Below, one piece after another: positions 31,184-41,927 of a stretch of 64,000 nucleotides of DNA. The DNA lies in the NCBI RefSeq assembly GCF_025677645.1, contig NZ_CP106879.1, forward strand, positions 496,001 to 560,000, in the 5' to 3' direction. The stretch comes from Curtobacterium poinsettiae (lineage in GTDB: Bacteria; Actinomycetota; Actinomycetes; Actinomycetales; Microbacteriaceae). The notes beneath the pieces were generated by a model that saw only the letters and a list, made by a program, of their open reading frames with translations, made no database searches and was not told where the DNA came from. The position numbers were made by a program, and so were the translations under genes. Each line of letters begins with the position of its first letter. Position 1 is the first letter of the stretch.

Positions 31184-31438
31184 TCAGCGCCACCGGGTGG
31201 TCATGAGGAAGCCGACGAACATGATGCCGAAGCCGACCACGATGTTCCACGAGCCGAGGCTCGGAACCGGCAGCGTGGCGTTCGAGATGTAGAAGACGAT
31301 CACCCACACCAGACCGATGAGCATGAAGCCGAACATGACCGGCTTAAACCACACCGGGTTCGGGGCGTCCCCGGCGGTGTCGACCGAGTCAGCTCGGGTC
31401 GTCCGGGCGGGCTTGGTGCGGTCCTTGTCCTTGGCCAT
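31184..31438 (-). CDS. crgA: Cell division protein CrgA
   Basis: An 84-residue membrane protein with a basic N-terminus and two membrane helices (PVMFGFMLIGLVWVIVFYI and WNIVVGFGIMFVGFLM), the expected CrgA layout including NPVWFKP before helix 1. CrgA works at the actinobacterial division site with FtsZ, FtsI and CwsA-type partners. AGGA lies nine bases upstream of the ATG. Its place between the ppiA-rhomboid genes and trpG-pknB is conserved with Mycobacterium. Confidence 0.95.
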   Translation of the reverse strand: MAKDKDRTKPARTTRADSVDTAGDAPNPVWFKPVMFGFMLIGLVWVIVFYISNATLPVPSLGSWNIVVGFGIMFVGFLMTTRWR

Positions 31439-31519
31439 GGCCGGTATCCTACCGTGACCACGTGTGTGGATCGGGCCGCGTACCGCCGCACACATCCCCC
31501 ACGAGTACGGTGAACCGCC

Positions 31520-32164
31520 ATGACCAGGATCCTCGTCGTCGACAACTACGACAGCTTCGTCTACACGCTCAACGGGTACGTGCAGCAGCTCGGTGCCGAG
31601 ACCGACGTCGTGCGCAACGACGCCTTCCCCGAGTCCGAGATCGCCGACCGCATCGCGGAGTACGACGGCGTCCTCCTGTCGCCCGGTCCCGGGACACCGG
31701 CCGCCGCCGGCGTCTCGATCCCCACGGTGCACGCGGCCATCGCTGCCGAGACCCCGCTGCTCGGCGTCTGCCTGGGGCACCAGGCCATCGCGGAGGCACT
31801 CGGTGCCACGGTCACGCACGCCGAGGAGCTCATGCACGGCAAGACCTCCGAGGTCGACCACGACGACAGCGCGCTCTTCGCCGGCGTCCCGCACCCCTTC
31901 ACGGCCACGCGGTACCACTCGCTCGCGATCGTCGACGGCACCGTCCCCGACGAGCTCACCGTGACCGCACGGACCGAGGGCGGTGTCATCATGGGCGTCC
32001 AGCACCGCGCGCACCCCGTGTTCGGCGTGCAGTTCCACCCGGAGTCGGTCTTGACCGAGGGTGGCTACCGCATGGTGGGCAACTGGCTCGAGACCACCGG
32101 GCTGACCGGAGCCGCCGAGCGCGCCGCCGACCTCGGCCCGCTCATCGCGGCCCACCGCGCCTGA
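31520..32164 (+). CDS. trpG: Anthranilate / aminodeoxychorismate synthase glutamine amidotransferase
   Basis: A 214-residue class I glutamine amidotransferase that supplies ammonia to chorismate-using synthases. The nucleophile is Cys84 in GVCLGHQA, and the catalytic His-Glu are in VQFHPESVLTE. The start LVVDNYDSFVYTLNGY is typical of TrpG and PabA. Which partner it serves (TrpE, PabB or both) cannot be decided; no synthase gene is adjacent. It sits between crgA and pknB, as in Mycobacterium. Confidence 0.92.
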   Translation: MTRILVVDNYDSFVYTLNGYVQQLGAETDVVRNDAFPESEIADRIAEYDGVLLSPGPGTPAAAGVSIPTVHAAIAAETPLLGVCLGHQAIAEALGATVTHAEELMHGKTSEVDHDDSALFAGVPHPFTATRYHSLAIVDGTVPDELTVTARTEGGVIMGVQHRAHPVFGVQFHPESVLTEGGYRMVGNWLETTGLTGAAERAADLGPLIAAHRA

Positions 32165-32199
32165 CGAACGCACCCGGGCGGCAGACGCCGTCGTGTCAT

Positions 32200-32229
32200 C
32201 GAGACGCCTCCGGATCCGGGGGCGTCTCG
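32200..32229 (+). terminator. Hairpin terminator after trpG
   Basis: A stem of at least 9 bp (32200-32208 with 32221-32229), extended by inner pairs around GGATCC, lies 36 bp after the stop. The next 220 bp up to the pknB stop hold no gene. Confidence 0.7.
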
Positions 32230-32448
32230 TGCGTTCCGGGGCGTCGTGCCGACACGACGGCATCTCCTGGGCACTGGACCGGGCCGTCTGCATGACCAGC
32301 GTTTGAAGGCGGCCGTGCGCCGGGCCTCCAGGCCGGCGTGGCCAACTGAGGACAGGCGGCGGCGAGCAGACGTGCCTGTCGGCACTGAGAACGGACTGGA
32401 GGCCCGTCACCCGTCCGTCAGGACGGTCGCGTCAGCAGAGCGGTCGGC

Positions 32449-34266
32449 TCAGCGGCCGTCGTCACCCTGGTCGTCACCGCGGTCGTCGTTCCCGTTGTTG
32501 CCGCCGCTGTCGTTGTTCGAGGTCGGGGCCTTCGACGGCGCCGCGGAGCGTGCGCAGTAGGTGAGCGTGACGGCACTGCCCTGGGCGACGTCACCGGCAG
32601 GGGTGTCCTGCTGGGTGACGAGTCCGCCGGTGCACGAGTACGACGGCGCGGGGTTCACGGTGAGCCCGAGCTGCTCGACCGTGGCCTTCGCCGCCGAGAA
32701 CTGCTGCTGCGTGACGTCGGGCAGCTGCACCTTGCCGTTGGAGATCGTGAGGTTGATCACGATGCCCTTGGTGTGCAGGGAACCCGATTCCGGGTCGGAG
32801 CTCAGGACGGTGCCCTCGGGGACGTCGGCGGAGTAGTCGCTCGAGATCGCGCCGAGACGGAATCCGGCGTCGTCCAGGGACTGTTGCGCTGCCGCTTGCG
32901 ATTGCCCGTTGAGCTCGGGCACGGGGACGCGTTCCGGCCCGAGCGAGACCACGACGTTGACGTTCTGGTTGCGTCCGACGTTCACCCCGGAGCCCGGGTC
33001 CGTCCGGATGACCGTGCCCTTGTCGACGCTGTCGGAGTTCTCCTCGACCTTGACGGGCTTGAGGGACTTCTTCTCGATGGCACTGGCCGCGGCGCTGTAG
33101 GTCGAGCCCGCGACGTTCGGCACGCTGACCGAGGACGACACCGGCGGCTTGCCCGGCTGGAGGTTCGCGACGAAGAACACCACGGCGACGATGACCGCGA
33201 CGGTGAGCAGGATGCCGACCCAGATCCACGCGACCGGGGGGCGGTTCTGCGTCCGCTGCGGTCGGTGCTCGGCGGTGTCGTCGTCGAGCTCGCGGAACGC
33301 TGATGCGGCGTTGGTCGTGGTCCGGGGGTCGACGCCGAAGAGCACGGTCGAGGCGTCGTTCGCCGCGTTCTGCTGCTGCTTCTTCGTGGACGCGGGCACC
33401 CGGCCGGCTGCAGCCTGCTGCAGGTCCGAGCGGAACTCGGCCGCGTTCTGGAACCGGCGCGTGCGGTCCTTGACCAGGGCGTGCAGGGTCACGGCGTCGA
33501 GGGCCGGGGACACGTCGGGCGAGATCGTCGACGGTGCGACCGGCTGCTCGCTGACGTGCTGGTAGGCGACCGCCACCGGGGTGTCCCCGAGGAATGGTGC
33601 GCGACCGGTGAGGAGCTCGAAGAGCACGACACCGGTGGAGTAGAGGTCGGTGCGGGCGTCGACGGTCTCGCCGCGGGCCTGCTCCGGCGAGAAGTACGAG
33701 GCGGTGCCCAGGATCGACGTGGTCTGCGCGACCGTCGCCGAGGTGTCGGTGATGGCCCGGGCGATACCGAAGTCCATGACCTTGACCTGCCCACTGTGCG
33801 TCACCATGACGTTCGCGGGCTTGATGTCGCGGTGGACCACGCCGGCACGGTGCGAGTACTCGAGCGCGGTGAGGATGCCCTCGGTGATGCGCACGGCTTC
33901 GTCCGGGGCGACGGCGCCCTCGGCGATGATGTCGGAGAGCGGACGGCCCTCGACGTACTCCATCACGATGAAGGGGACCTGCACCTCGGCGCCCGACGGC
34001 TCGGACACCGTCTCTTCGCCGGCGTCGTACACGCGGACGACGGTGGGGTGCGCCATGCGTGCAGCGGCCTGGGCTTCCTGCCGGAACCGCGTGCGGAAGG
34101 CCGGGTCGTTGGCGAGGCTCGGCTTGAGGAGCTTCACCGCGACCTTGCGGCCGAGGCGGGTGTCGTTGCCGAGGTGCACGGTCGCCATGCCGCCCCGACC
34201 GATGACGTCACCGATCTCGTAGCGATTGGCGAGGAGCGTGATCCCCGCGGTCACACCTTCTGGCAC
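32449..34266 (-). CDS. pknB: Serine/threonine protein kinase PknB with PASTA repeats
   Basis: A 605-residue membrane kinase that senses cell-wall fragments and controls growth and division. The kinase domain (about 13 to 275) has the loop IGRGGMATV, catalytic Lys45, HRDIKPANV and DFGIAR. After a linker comes one membrane helix (IWVGILLTVAVIVAVVFFV, about 345 to 368) and three extracellular PASTA repeats (about 375 to 575; the third contains a cysteine pair), then an Asn, Gly and Asp-rich tail. Actinobacterial PknB often has four PASTA repeats. GGAGG five bases before a GTG sets the start at 34266. It is last in the fhaA-to-pknB cluster. Confidence 0.95.
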   Translation of the reverse strand: MPEGVTAGITLLANRYEIGDVIGRGGMATVHLGNDTRLGRKVAVKLLKPSLANDPAFRTRFRQEAQAAARMAHPTVVRVYDAGEETVSEPSGAEVQVPFIVMEYVEGRPLSDIIAEGAVAPDEAVRITEGILTALEYSHRAGVVHRDIKPANVMVTHSGQVKVMDFGIARAITDTSATVAQTTSILGTASYFSPEQARGETVDARTDLYSTGVVLFELLTGRAPFLGDTPVAVAYQHVSEQPVAPSTISPDVSPALDAVTLHALVKDRTRRFQNAAEFRSDLQQAAAGRVPASTKKQQQNAANDASTVLFGVDPRTTTNAASAFRELDDDTAEHRPQRTQNRPPVAWIWVGILLTVAVIVAVVFFVANLQPGKPPVSSSVSVPNVAGSTYSAAASAIEKKSLKPVKVEENSDSVDKGTVIRTDPGSGVNVGRNQNVNVVVSLGPERVPVPELNGQSQAAAQQSLDDAGFRLGAISSDYSADVPEGTVLSSDPESGSLHTKGIVINLTISNGKVQLPDVTQQQFSAAKATVEQLGLTVNPAPSYSCTGGLVTQQDTPAGDVAQGSAVTLTYCARSAAPSKAPTSNNDSGGNNGNDDRGDDQGDDGR

Positions 34267-34387
34267 GTACTCCTCCGTCTGTTCGTCCGGGCTAGTGTAC
34301 GGCAGCACCACCTGGTGAGACGCTGGTCACGGAGCGGTCGACCGAACCGTTACCGAACGGTGTCGACAGTCCCCGTTCGGGGGGCGT

Positions 34388-36150
<1,763 letters not shown>

Positions 36151-36154
<4 letters not shown>

Positions 36155-37605
36155 TTGTTCAGCACCGCCTCCATGACTTTCTTCGCGACCGGGGCCGCGA
36201 CCGTGTTGCCGACTCCGGACTGCCCGAGCCCGCCGCCGTTGCCGACGACGACCGCGACGGCGACTTCCGGGTCCTTGGCGGGGGCGAACCCCGTGAACCA
36301 GAGCGTGTAGGGATCGCCGGTGCCACCTTCGGCCGTGCCGGTCTTGCCGGCAACGTCGACACCGTCGATCTTGGCATTGGTACCGGTCCCCGCGCTCACG
36401 ACGCTCTGCATGGCCTCGGTGAGGTCAGCGGACTCGGAGGACGACAGCGGATCACTGTACTGCTTCGGGGAGAAGGACTCGACCGTCTTCAGGTCGCTGG
36501 TGGTGATCGAGTCGACGAGCGAGGGCTGCATGACCTTGCCGCCGTTCGCGATGCCGGCCGACACCATCGCCATCTGCAGCGGTGAGACCCGCACGCTCGC
36601 CTGGCCGAAGGCGCTCAGCATGAGCTGGGCCGTCGAGTCGACGTCGGGGTACTGGCTGGCGGTCGCCGCCATCGGGATCTCGATCGCGTCGCCGAAGCCG
36701 TACTTGTCGGCCATGCTCTTGATGGCGTCGTACCCGAGCTTCTGGCCGAGTTCGGCGAAGGGGATGTTGCACGAGTACTGGATGGCCGTGCGGAGCTTGA
36801 CCTTGTCGCCGCCGCCGCAGGTGCCGCCCTCGGCGTTGTTGATGTACGAGCTCGTACCGGGCAGCTGCAGTCGCGACGGGTTCGGGAACGTGGAGTCGAG
36901 GTTGTACTTGCCACCCTCGAGCGCCGCCGACGCCACCACGAGCTTGAACACCGATCCGGGGGTGTACAGGTCGCCGCCGATGGCACGGTTCTGCAGCGGG
37001 GCGGTGTCGGCCCCGAGCAGCGCGTCGTACTGCCGCTTGACCTCGGCGGTGTCGTGCGAGGTGAGCGAGTTCGGGTCGTAGCTCGGCTTCGACACCATCG
37101 CGAGGATCTTGCCGGTCTTCGGCTGGATCGCGACGACGGCACCGCTGTTGGTGCCGAGCGCGTCGTACGCGGCCTGCTGCACGTCCGGGTCGATGGTCAG
37201 GTTGACGTTGTCGCCCTGGACGTCCTGGCCGGTGAGGATCGAGTTGAGGTTCTGGAAGAACGAGGCGTCCGAGTTGCCCGAGAGCACGGTGTTCTCCGCG
37301 CTCTCGATGCCGGTGTTGCCCTGCCCGATCGTGAAGTACCCGGTGACCGCGGAGTAGAGGTCGCCGTTCGTGTACTTCCGCTGGTACTGGTACTGGTCGT
37401 CCACCGGGGTCGACTCGGCGATCGGGCTGCCGTCGACGAGGATCGCGCCACGCTTGGTCGAGTAACTGTCCAAGATGGTTCGAGAGTTCCGGGAGTCGGC
37501 GCGCAACGAGTCGGCCGCGAAGAACTGGATCGACGTCGTCGACACGAAGAGTGCGACGAACATGAGCACGATGACGGTCGAGACACCGCGGAGCTGTCGG
37601 TTCAT
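36151..37605 (-). CDS. pbpA: Penicillin-binding protein, transpeptidase (PbpA)
   Basis: A class B penicillin-binding protein of 484 residues that crosslinks peptidoglycan. It has an N-terminal membrane anchor (about 8 to 30), a dimerisation-like region, and the transpeptidase domain with SVFK (nucleophile Ser), SCN and KTGTA motifs in order. It pairs with the RodA/FtsW-type polymerase encoded immediately upstream; the ATG overlaps the rodA stop by four bases. In Mycobacterium the same pair supports division and elongation. Confidence 0.96.
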
Positions 37606-39047
37606 CGACGACGCTCCTTCCTGGTCGCGCGCGCAGACCGCCCGCTCGCGGCGGGGATCGCGCCCTGCTGGACGCGTTGTTCGGCTGGGATGGAATCGGT
37701 CAGGCGCAGCAGCATCGCGGCGATGATCCAGTTGGCGATGAGCGAGGAACCACCGGCTGCCATGAACGGCGTGGTCAGACCGGTCACCGGGATGATCCGG
37801 GTGATGCCGCCGACGACGACGAACACCTGCAGGGCGATGATGAAGCCGAAGCCGACACCGAGCAGCTTGCCGAAGTCGTCCTGCGCCATGAACCCGACGC
37901 GGATGCCCCGCGACGCGAACACGATGAAGAGTGCGAGGATCGCGAACACGCCGATCAGGCCGAGCTCTTCACCGAGCGACGCGACGATGTAGTCGGCGTT
38001 GGCGACCGGCGTGATGTACGGCCGGCCCTGCCCGAGCCCCGTGCCGGTGATCCCGCCGTTCGCGAACCCGAACAGGCCCTGCACGAGCTGGTAGCTCGCC
38101 TGGGTGTCGCGGCTGAAGACCTCTTGGTTGAACGGGTCGAGCCACTGTTCGAAGCGGCCGCGCACGTACTCCAGGACGCTCTGCGCGACCAGGGCGCCAC
38201 CGATGAACAGCGTGAGACCGATCGCGACCCAGCTGATCCGTGCCGTGGCGACGTAGATCATCACGAGGAACAGGCCGAAGTAGAGCAGGGCGGTACCGAG
38301 GTCACGCTGGAACACGAGGACGGCCATCGCCGCGCCCCACATCACCAGGATCGGGCCGAGGTCGCGGGCGCGCGGGAACGTCATGCCGAGGAACTTCTTG
38401 CCGACGATCGACAGCGAGTCGCGTGCGGTGACGAGGTACCCGGCGAAGAACAGCGCCATGGTGATCTTCGCGAGCTCACCGGGCTGGAACGAGAACGGGC
38501 CGATCTTGATCCAGACCCGCGCACCACCGATGTTCGTGCCGATGCCCGGCAGCATCGGCAGGAGCAGCAGGACGATCGTCAGCGCCATGAAGATGTAGCG
38601 GTACCGCTGCAGGAACCGGTGGTTGCGGACGGCGACGAGCGTGATGATCGCCAGGACCATCGCGAGCATCGTCCAGACGATCTGCTTCACGCCGATGGCG
38701 TCCCAGCCGGACAGGCCGTTGTGGACGTCGATGCGGTAGATCTCGGCGATGCCGATGCCGTTCAGGACGAGCGCGATCGGCAGGATGAACGGGTCGGCGT
38801 TCTTGGCCACGACCCGCAGCACGACGTGCATGACCAGCGCGAGGCCGAGGATGCCACCGCCGACCCAGAGCACCGACTGGTCGAACAGTCGGCCCTTGGT
38901 GCCGAGCTGCACCAGCACCATCGCTCCCGCGCAGATGCCGCACGCGATGACGAGCAGGAAGAGCTCGAGGTTCCGCGCGCGTGCGGGCTCCCGGAGCTTG
39001 ATCGTGATCGCCTGGGTGAAGGACTGGGCGGCCGTGGCGTTGCTCAT
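37602..39047 (-). CDS. rodA: Peptidoglycan polymerase, FtsW/RodA/SpoVE family
   Basis: A 481-residue SEDS glycosyltransferase with about ten membrane helices. Family marks include the FQPGELAKI segment, the LGTALLYFG stretch and the ending region around TGLTTPFMAAGGSSLIANW. It polymerises glycan strands and works with the PbpA transpeptidase. The ATG overlaps the pstP stop (ATGA), and its own stop overlaps pbpA. Confidence 0.95.
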   Translation of the reverse strand: MSNATAAQSFTQAITIKLREPARARNLELFLLVIACGICAGAMVLVQLGTKGRLFDQSVLWVGGGILGLALVMHVVLRVVAKNADPFILPIALVLNGIGIAEIYRIDVHNGLSGWDAIGVKQIVWTMLAMVLAIITLVAVRNHRFLQRYRYIFMALTIVLLLLPMLPGIGTNIGGARVWIKIGPFSFQPGELAKITMALFFAGYLVTARDSLSIVGKKFLGMTFPRARDLGPILVMWGAAMAVLVFQRDLGTALLYFGLFLVMIYVATARISWVAIGLTLFIGGALVAQSVLEYVRGRFEQWLDPFNQEVFSRDTQASYQLVQGLFGFANGGITGTGLGQGRPYITPVANADYIVASLGEELGLIGVFAILALFIVFASRGIRVGFMAQDDFGKLLGVGFGFIIALQVFVVVGGITRIIPVTGLTTPFMAAGGSSLIANWIIAAMLLRLTDSIPAEQRVQQGAIPAASGRSARATRKERRR

Positions 39048-40396
39048 CGCGGGCTCCGCGTCGGGCTCGGCGACGGCGAACGGGTCGGCGAGGGCGACGG
39101 TGACGAACTCGCGGCGCCGTCCCCCCCGGTGCCGGCCTGGTCCTCGCCGGTCGCGGCGGCCTTGCGCAGGCGGTCGACGATGTCACGGGCGTCGGTGAGC
39201 GACTGCGCGTTGATCGTCGAGCGGACGTTCTCGCGGGTGTAGTCCGGCAGCGACGAGACCGTGATGTCGGTGTCCTCGTACACGTCCGACAAGGCCAACG
39301 GACCGATCGACTGCTGCACGCCCTTGTAGATCGCGACGGTGCCGCGGTCGGTGCCGACGTAGTAGTGGTCCTGCGTGATCCGCCAGCCGACGAACACCGC
39401 GCCGACGAGCACGGCGACCGCGACCACGAGCGCGACGGTCCAGGACACCCGACGGCGGATGCGGCGCCGACGGTCCTCGGCGATGAGCTCGGCGAAGAAC
39501 TGGTCGGACTCCGGCTCGAAGTGCGAGTCCTCGGGCGCGGTGGTGACCTTGAGCGGATGCAGCAGGATCGTGGGGAGGCGGATCGGCTTGCGGCCGGTCG
39601 ACGCCTCGAAGGTGAGCGGTGCCGCGGCGGAGCCGACGGTGGTGGCCGCGTCGTCGTCGTCTTCGGGTTCGGTGTCCGTGACGTCCATCACCACGACGGT
39701 GACGTTGTCGGGGGCGCCGTGGTCCAGCGTCTCCTTCACCAGGCGCTGCGTGACCTGGTTGGCGTCCATGTTCGACGCCAGGGCGTGACGGATGCGCTCC
39801 TCGGCAAGGTACGAGGACAGGCCGTCGGAGCAGAGCAGCCAGCGGTCGCCCGGCTGGATGTCCATGATCGCCGTGTCGACCTCGGGTGCGGCGTCGACGT
39901 CGCCGAGCACGCGCATCAGCACGGAGCGACGCGGGTGGACCGCGGCTTCCTCCGGCGTGATCCGACCGCTGTCGACGAGCCGCTGGACGAAGGTGTGGTC
40001 GGACGTGATCTGCTGCAGCTCGCCGTCGCGGTGACGGTAGATGCGGGAGTCACCGATGTGCGCGATCGCGATCTGCTCGCCGACGCGGATCATCGCGGAC
40101 ACGGTGGTGCCCATGCCGGTGAGCTCCTGGTGCTCGAACACGGTCTCGGTGATCAGCTGGTTGGCGGCGATGAGTGCCGACTGCAGCGCGAACTCGGCGT
40201 CGTGCGCCGACGGGAACTCGCGGTCGACCTCGCGGATGCGTCGGATCGCGATCGCCGAGGCAACGTCACCGCCGGCGTGGCCGCCCATGCCGTCCGCCAC
40301 CGCGAACAGGTGCGCCCCGGCGTAGCCGGAGTCCTGGTTGTTCGCGCGGATGCGCCCCACGTGGGACACAGCAGCGCTCAGCGTGCGAGCGGTCAT
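39044..40396 (-). CDS. pstP: PP2C-type protein phosphatase PstP
   Basis: A 450-residue metal-dependent Ser/Thr phosphatase that opposes PknA and PknB. The N-terminal catalytic domain (about 1 to 240) shows RANNQDS, FAVADGMGGHAGG, IAHIGDSRIYRHRDG and LLCSDGLS with the metal-binding aspartates, ending in GAPDNVTVVVMDV. A membrane helix follows at about 320 to 342, then an extracellular domain of about 75 residues and a Ser and Pro-rich tail. It lies 6 bp after fhaB in the signalling operon. Confidence 0.96.
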   Translation of the reverse strand: MTARTLSAAVSHVGRIRANNQDSGYAGAHLFAVADGMGGHAGGDVASAIAIRRIREVDREFPSAHDAEFALQSALIAANQLITETVFEHQELTGMGTTVSAMIRVGEQIAIAHIGDSRIYRHRDGELQQITSDHTFVQRLVDSGRITPEEAAVHPRRSVLMRVLGDVDAAPEVDTAIMDIQPGDRWLLCSDGLSSYLAEERIRHALASNMDANQVTQRLVKETLDHGAPDNVTVVVMDVTDTEPEDDDDAATTVGSAAAPLTFEASTGRKPIRLPTILLHPLKVTTAPEDSHFEPESDQFFAELIAEDRRRRIRRRVSWTVALVVAVAVLVGAVFVGWRITQDHYYVGTDRGTVAIYKGVQQSIGPLALSDVYEDTDITVSSLPDYTRENVRSTINAQSLTDARDIVDRLRKAAATGEDQAGTGGDGAASSSPSPSPTRSPSPSPTRSPR

Positions 40397-40402
40397 GCCG
40401 GG

Positions 40403-40954
40403 TTACCGCCGCAGCTCGAACGTCGTCGTCCCGATCGTGATGGGCGTGCCCTCTGCCACGAGGACGGGAGCGCTCACCTTCTGACCGTTGACGAAGGTGC
40501 CGTTCGTGGACTCGAGGTCGGTGAGGAGCCAGCCGTCGGCGCGGAGGTCGAGGCGGGCGTGGTTGGTCGAGGTGTAGTCGTCACGGATCACGACGTTCGA
40601 CTCGCTCGAACGTCCGATCGTGATGGGGCCGCCACCCAGCGGCATCTCCATGCCCTCGCGCGCGCCCTCGGTGATGACCAGGCGGGACGCGGCCGGCGAG
40701 GCGGGCCGCTGACCACCACTCGGTTGCCCGATCACATCGGTGAACGCACCGCTCGAGGCGGGCCCGGGGGCCGCGGCAGCGGGGACGGTGGGGGTGGTCG
40801 GTCCGGACGGCGCCGACTTGGGATCGGTCGGGATCGTGCGCACGCGCTGACCGAAGAGATCGCTGCGCAGGGCGAACACGATCACGAAGACGAACAGCCA
40901 GAGCACCGCGAGGAACGCGAAGCGCAGGACGAGCAGGGTCAGGCCTGTGGTCAT
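40403..40954 (-). CDS. fhaB: FHA domain protein FhaB/FipA
   Basis: A 183-residue protein with one N-terminal membrane helix (TLLVLRFAFLAVLWLFVFVI), a Pro and Ala-rich linker and a C-terminal FHA domain (about 100 to 183) with GRSSESNVVI, NHARL and STNGTFVNG, the phosphothreonine-binding loops. FhaB is a substrate and adaptor of the PknA/PknB pathway linking to division. Its ATG overlaps the fhaA stop by four bases. Confidence 0.95.
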   Translation of the reverse strand: MTTGLTLLVLRFAFLAVLWLFVFVIVFALRSDLFGQRVRTIPTDPKSAPSGPTTPTVPAAAAPGPASSGAFTDVIGQPSGGQRPASPAASRLVITEGAREGMEMPLGGGPITIGRSSESNVVIRDDYTSTNHARLDLRADGWLLTDLESTNGTFVNGQKVSAPVLVAEGTPITIGTTTFELRR

Positions 40955-41631
40955 CGAGCACCTCCGTCGTTCTCCGGGATCACCCGGAACACCATACGGG
41001 TACGACCGATCTCGATGGTGGAGTCCGGCTCCACGATCGCCTGCTGGAAGTGCTGACCGTTGAGTTTCGAGCCGTTCGTGGAGCCGAGATCGGTGGCCTG
41101 GGCGTGCTTACCGTCCCACAGCACCTCGACGTGCTTCCGGCTGGTCCCGGTGTCCGCGATGGTGATGTCGGCGTCGCTGCCGCGCCCGATCACCGTGCGC
41201 CCGCGGTGCAGTCGGTGTCGCTGCGAGCCGATGTCGAGCACCGGGATCCAGGCCACGTCGCGTTGGACGGTGGTGGAGTCGACCTGCAGGATGCCCGTCG
41301 AGAGCGTGCCGTCCTGCTGCAGCCGGATGGTGACCGGGCCGGAGAACGAGTAGTTCTGCGCGACGGCGTGTTGGTGCACCATCTGGGTCAGTTCGTCGAT
41401 GAGTGGGCGACCGACGTCGTTCATGCGCGTGCAGTCCGGCGGCGCCAGGCGCACGGTGAACTCGTTCGGCACGAGGATGCGTTCCCGGGAGACCACCGCG
41501 GCCTTCGTGTCGAGCTCGCGCCGCAGGGCGCTCGAGATCTCGACGGGCTGCACCCCGGAGCGGAAGGTCTTGGCGAACGCGCCGTTGACGGCGCGTTCCA
41601 ACCCTCGCTCGAAGTTGTCCAGCAGGCCCAT
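40951..41631 (-). CDS. fhaA: FHA domain protein FhaA with DUF3662 domain
   Basis: A 226-residue cytoplasmic adaptor. The N-terminal DUF3662 domain begins MGLLDNFERGLERAVNGAF; a C-terminal FHA domain (about 145 to 226) has IGRGSDADITI, SRKHVEV and STNGSKLNG. Mycobacterial FhaA is about 527 residues because of a long linker, which is nearly absent here. GGGAGA lies 3 nt before the ATG at 41631. It is first in the fhaA-fhaB-pstP-rodA-pbpA-pknA-pknB cluster, and faces tRNA-Leu. Confidence 0.95.
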   Translation of the reverse strand: MGLLDNFERGLERAVNGAFAKTFRSGVQPVEISSALRRELDTKAAVVSRERILVPNEFTVRLAPPDCTRMNDVGRPLIDELTQMVHQHAVAQNYSFSGPVTIRLQQDGTLSTGILQVDSTTVQRDVAWIPVLDIGSQRHRLHRGRTVIGRGSDADITIADTGTSRKHVEVLWDGKHAQATDLGSTNGSKLNGQHFQQAIVEPDSTIEIGRTRMVFRVIPENDGGAR

Positions 41632-41717
41632 GCGTCTCCCGTGTCGTCGGTCGTCAACCACTGCATGGTAGTGGTTGGCGTTGACACCCGTCTGTGCGTG
41701 GTAGTGTTTCGGGGCTG

Positions 41718-41804
41718 GCGCGAGTGGCGGAATTGGTAGACGCGCACGGTTCAGGTCCGTGTGCTGGAAACGGCGTGGGGGTTCAAGTCCCCCCTCGCGC
41801 ACCA
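41718..41804 (+). tRNA. tRNA-Leu (CAG)
   Basis: A class II tRNA with acceptor GCGCGAG paired to CTCGCGC, anticodon arm CACGG-TTCAGGT-CCGTG (anticodon CAG), a long variable arm, T arm GGGGGTTCAAGTCCCCC and encoded CCA (41802-41804). It marks the left boundary of the accessory region. I find no second copy of its 3' end to the right, so an att repeat is not visible in this window. Confidence 0.97.
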
Positions 41805-41807
41805 GGG

Positions 41808-41851
41808 GTTGTTAGGAAATACCACCTGATATGTCAGGAAAACCTAGCAAC
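41808..41851. repeat. Nested inverted repeat beside tRNA-Leu
   Basis: Outer arms GTTGTTAGG (41808-41816) and CCTAGCAAC (41843-41851) match at 8 of 9 positions; inner arms CCTGA and TCAGG (41825-41829, 41834-41838) flank TATG. The structure begins 4 bp after the tRNA and is followed directly by a terminator. It could be part of an element attachment site or a processing hairpin. Confidence 0.5.
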
Positions 41852-41855
41852 AAGA

Positions 41856-41885
41856 GAGGCCGCTGTCCGAAAGGGCAGCGGCCTC
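41856..41885. terminator. Terminator after tRNA-Leu, shared with the convergent transposase gene
   Basis: A 13-bp stem (41856-41868 with 41873-41885, one G-T pair) closes a GAAA tetraloop and runs into TTCTGT. It ends tRNA-Leu transcription and, from the other strand, the transposase operon. Confidence 0.85.
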
Positions 41886-41927
41886 TTCTGTATCCCACGC
41901 TCGGCGGCCTGCGCCGACCCACGCGGG

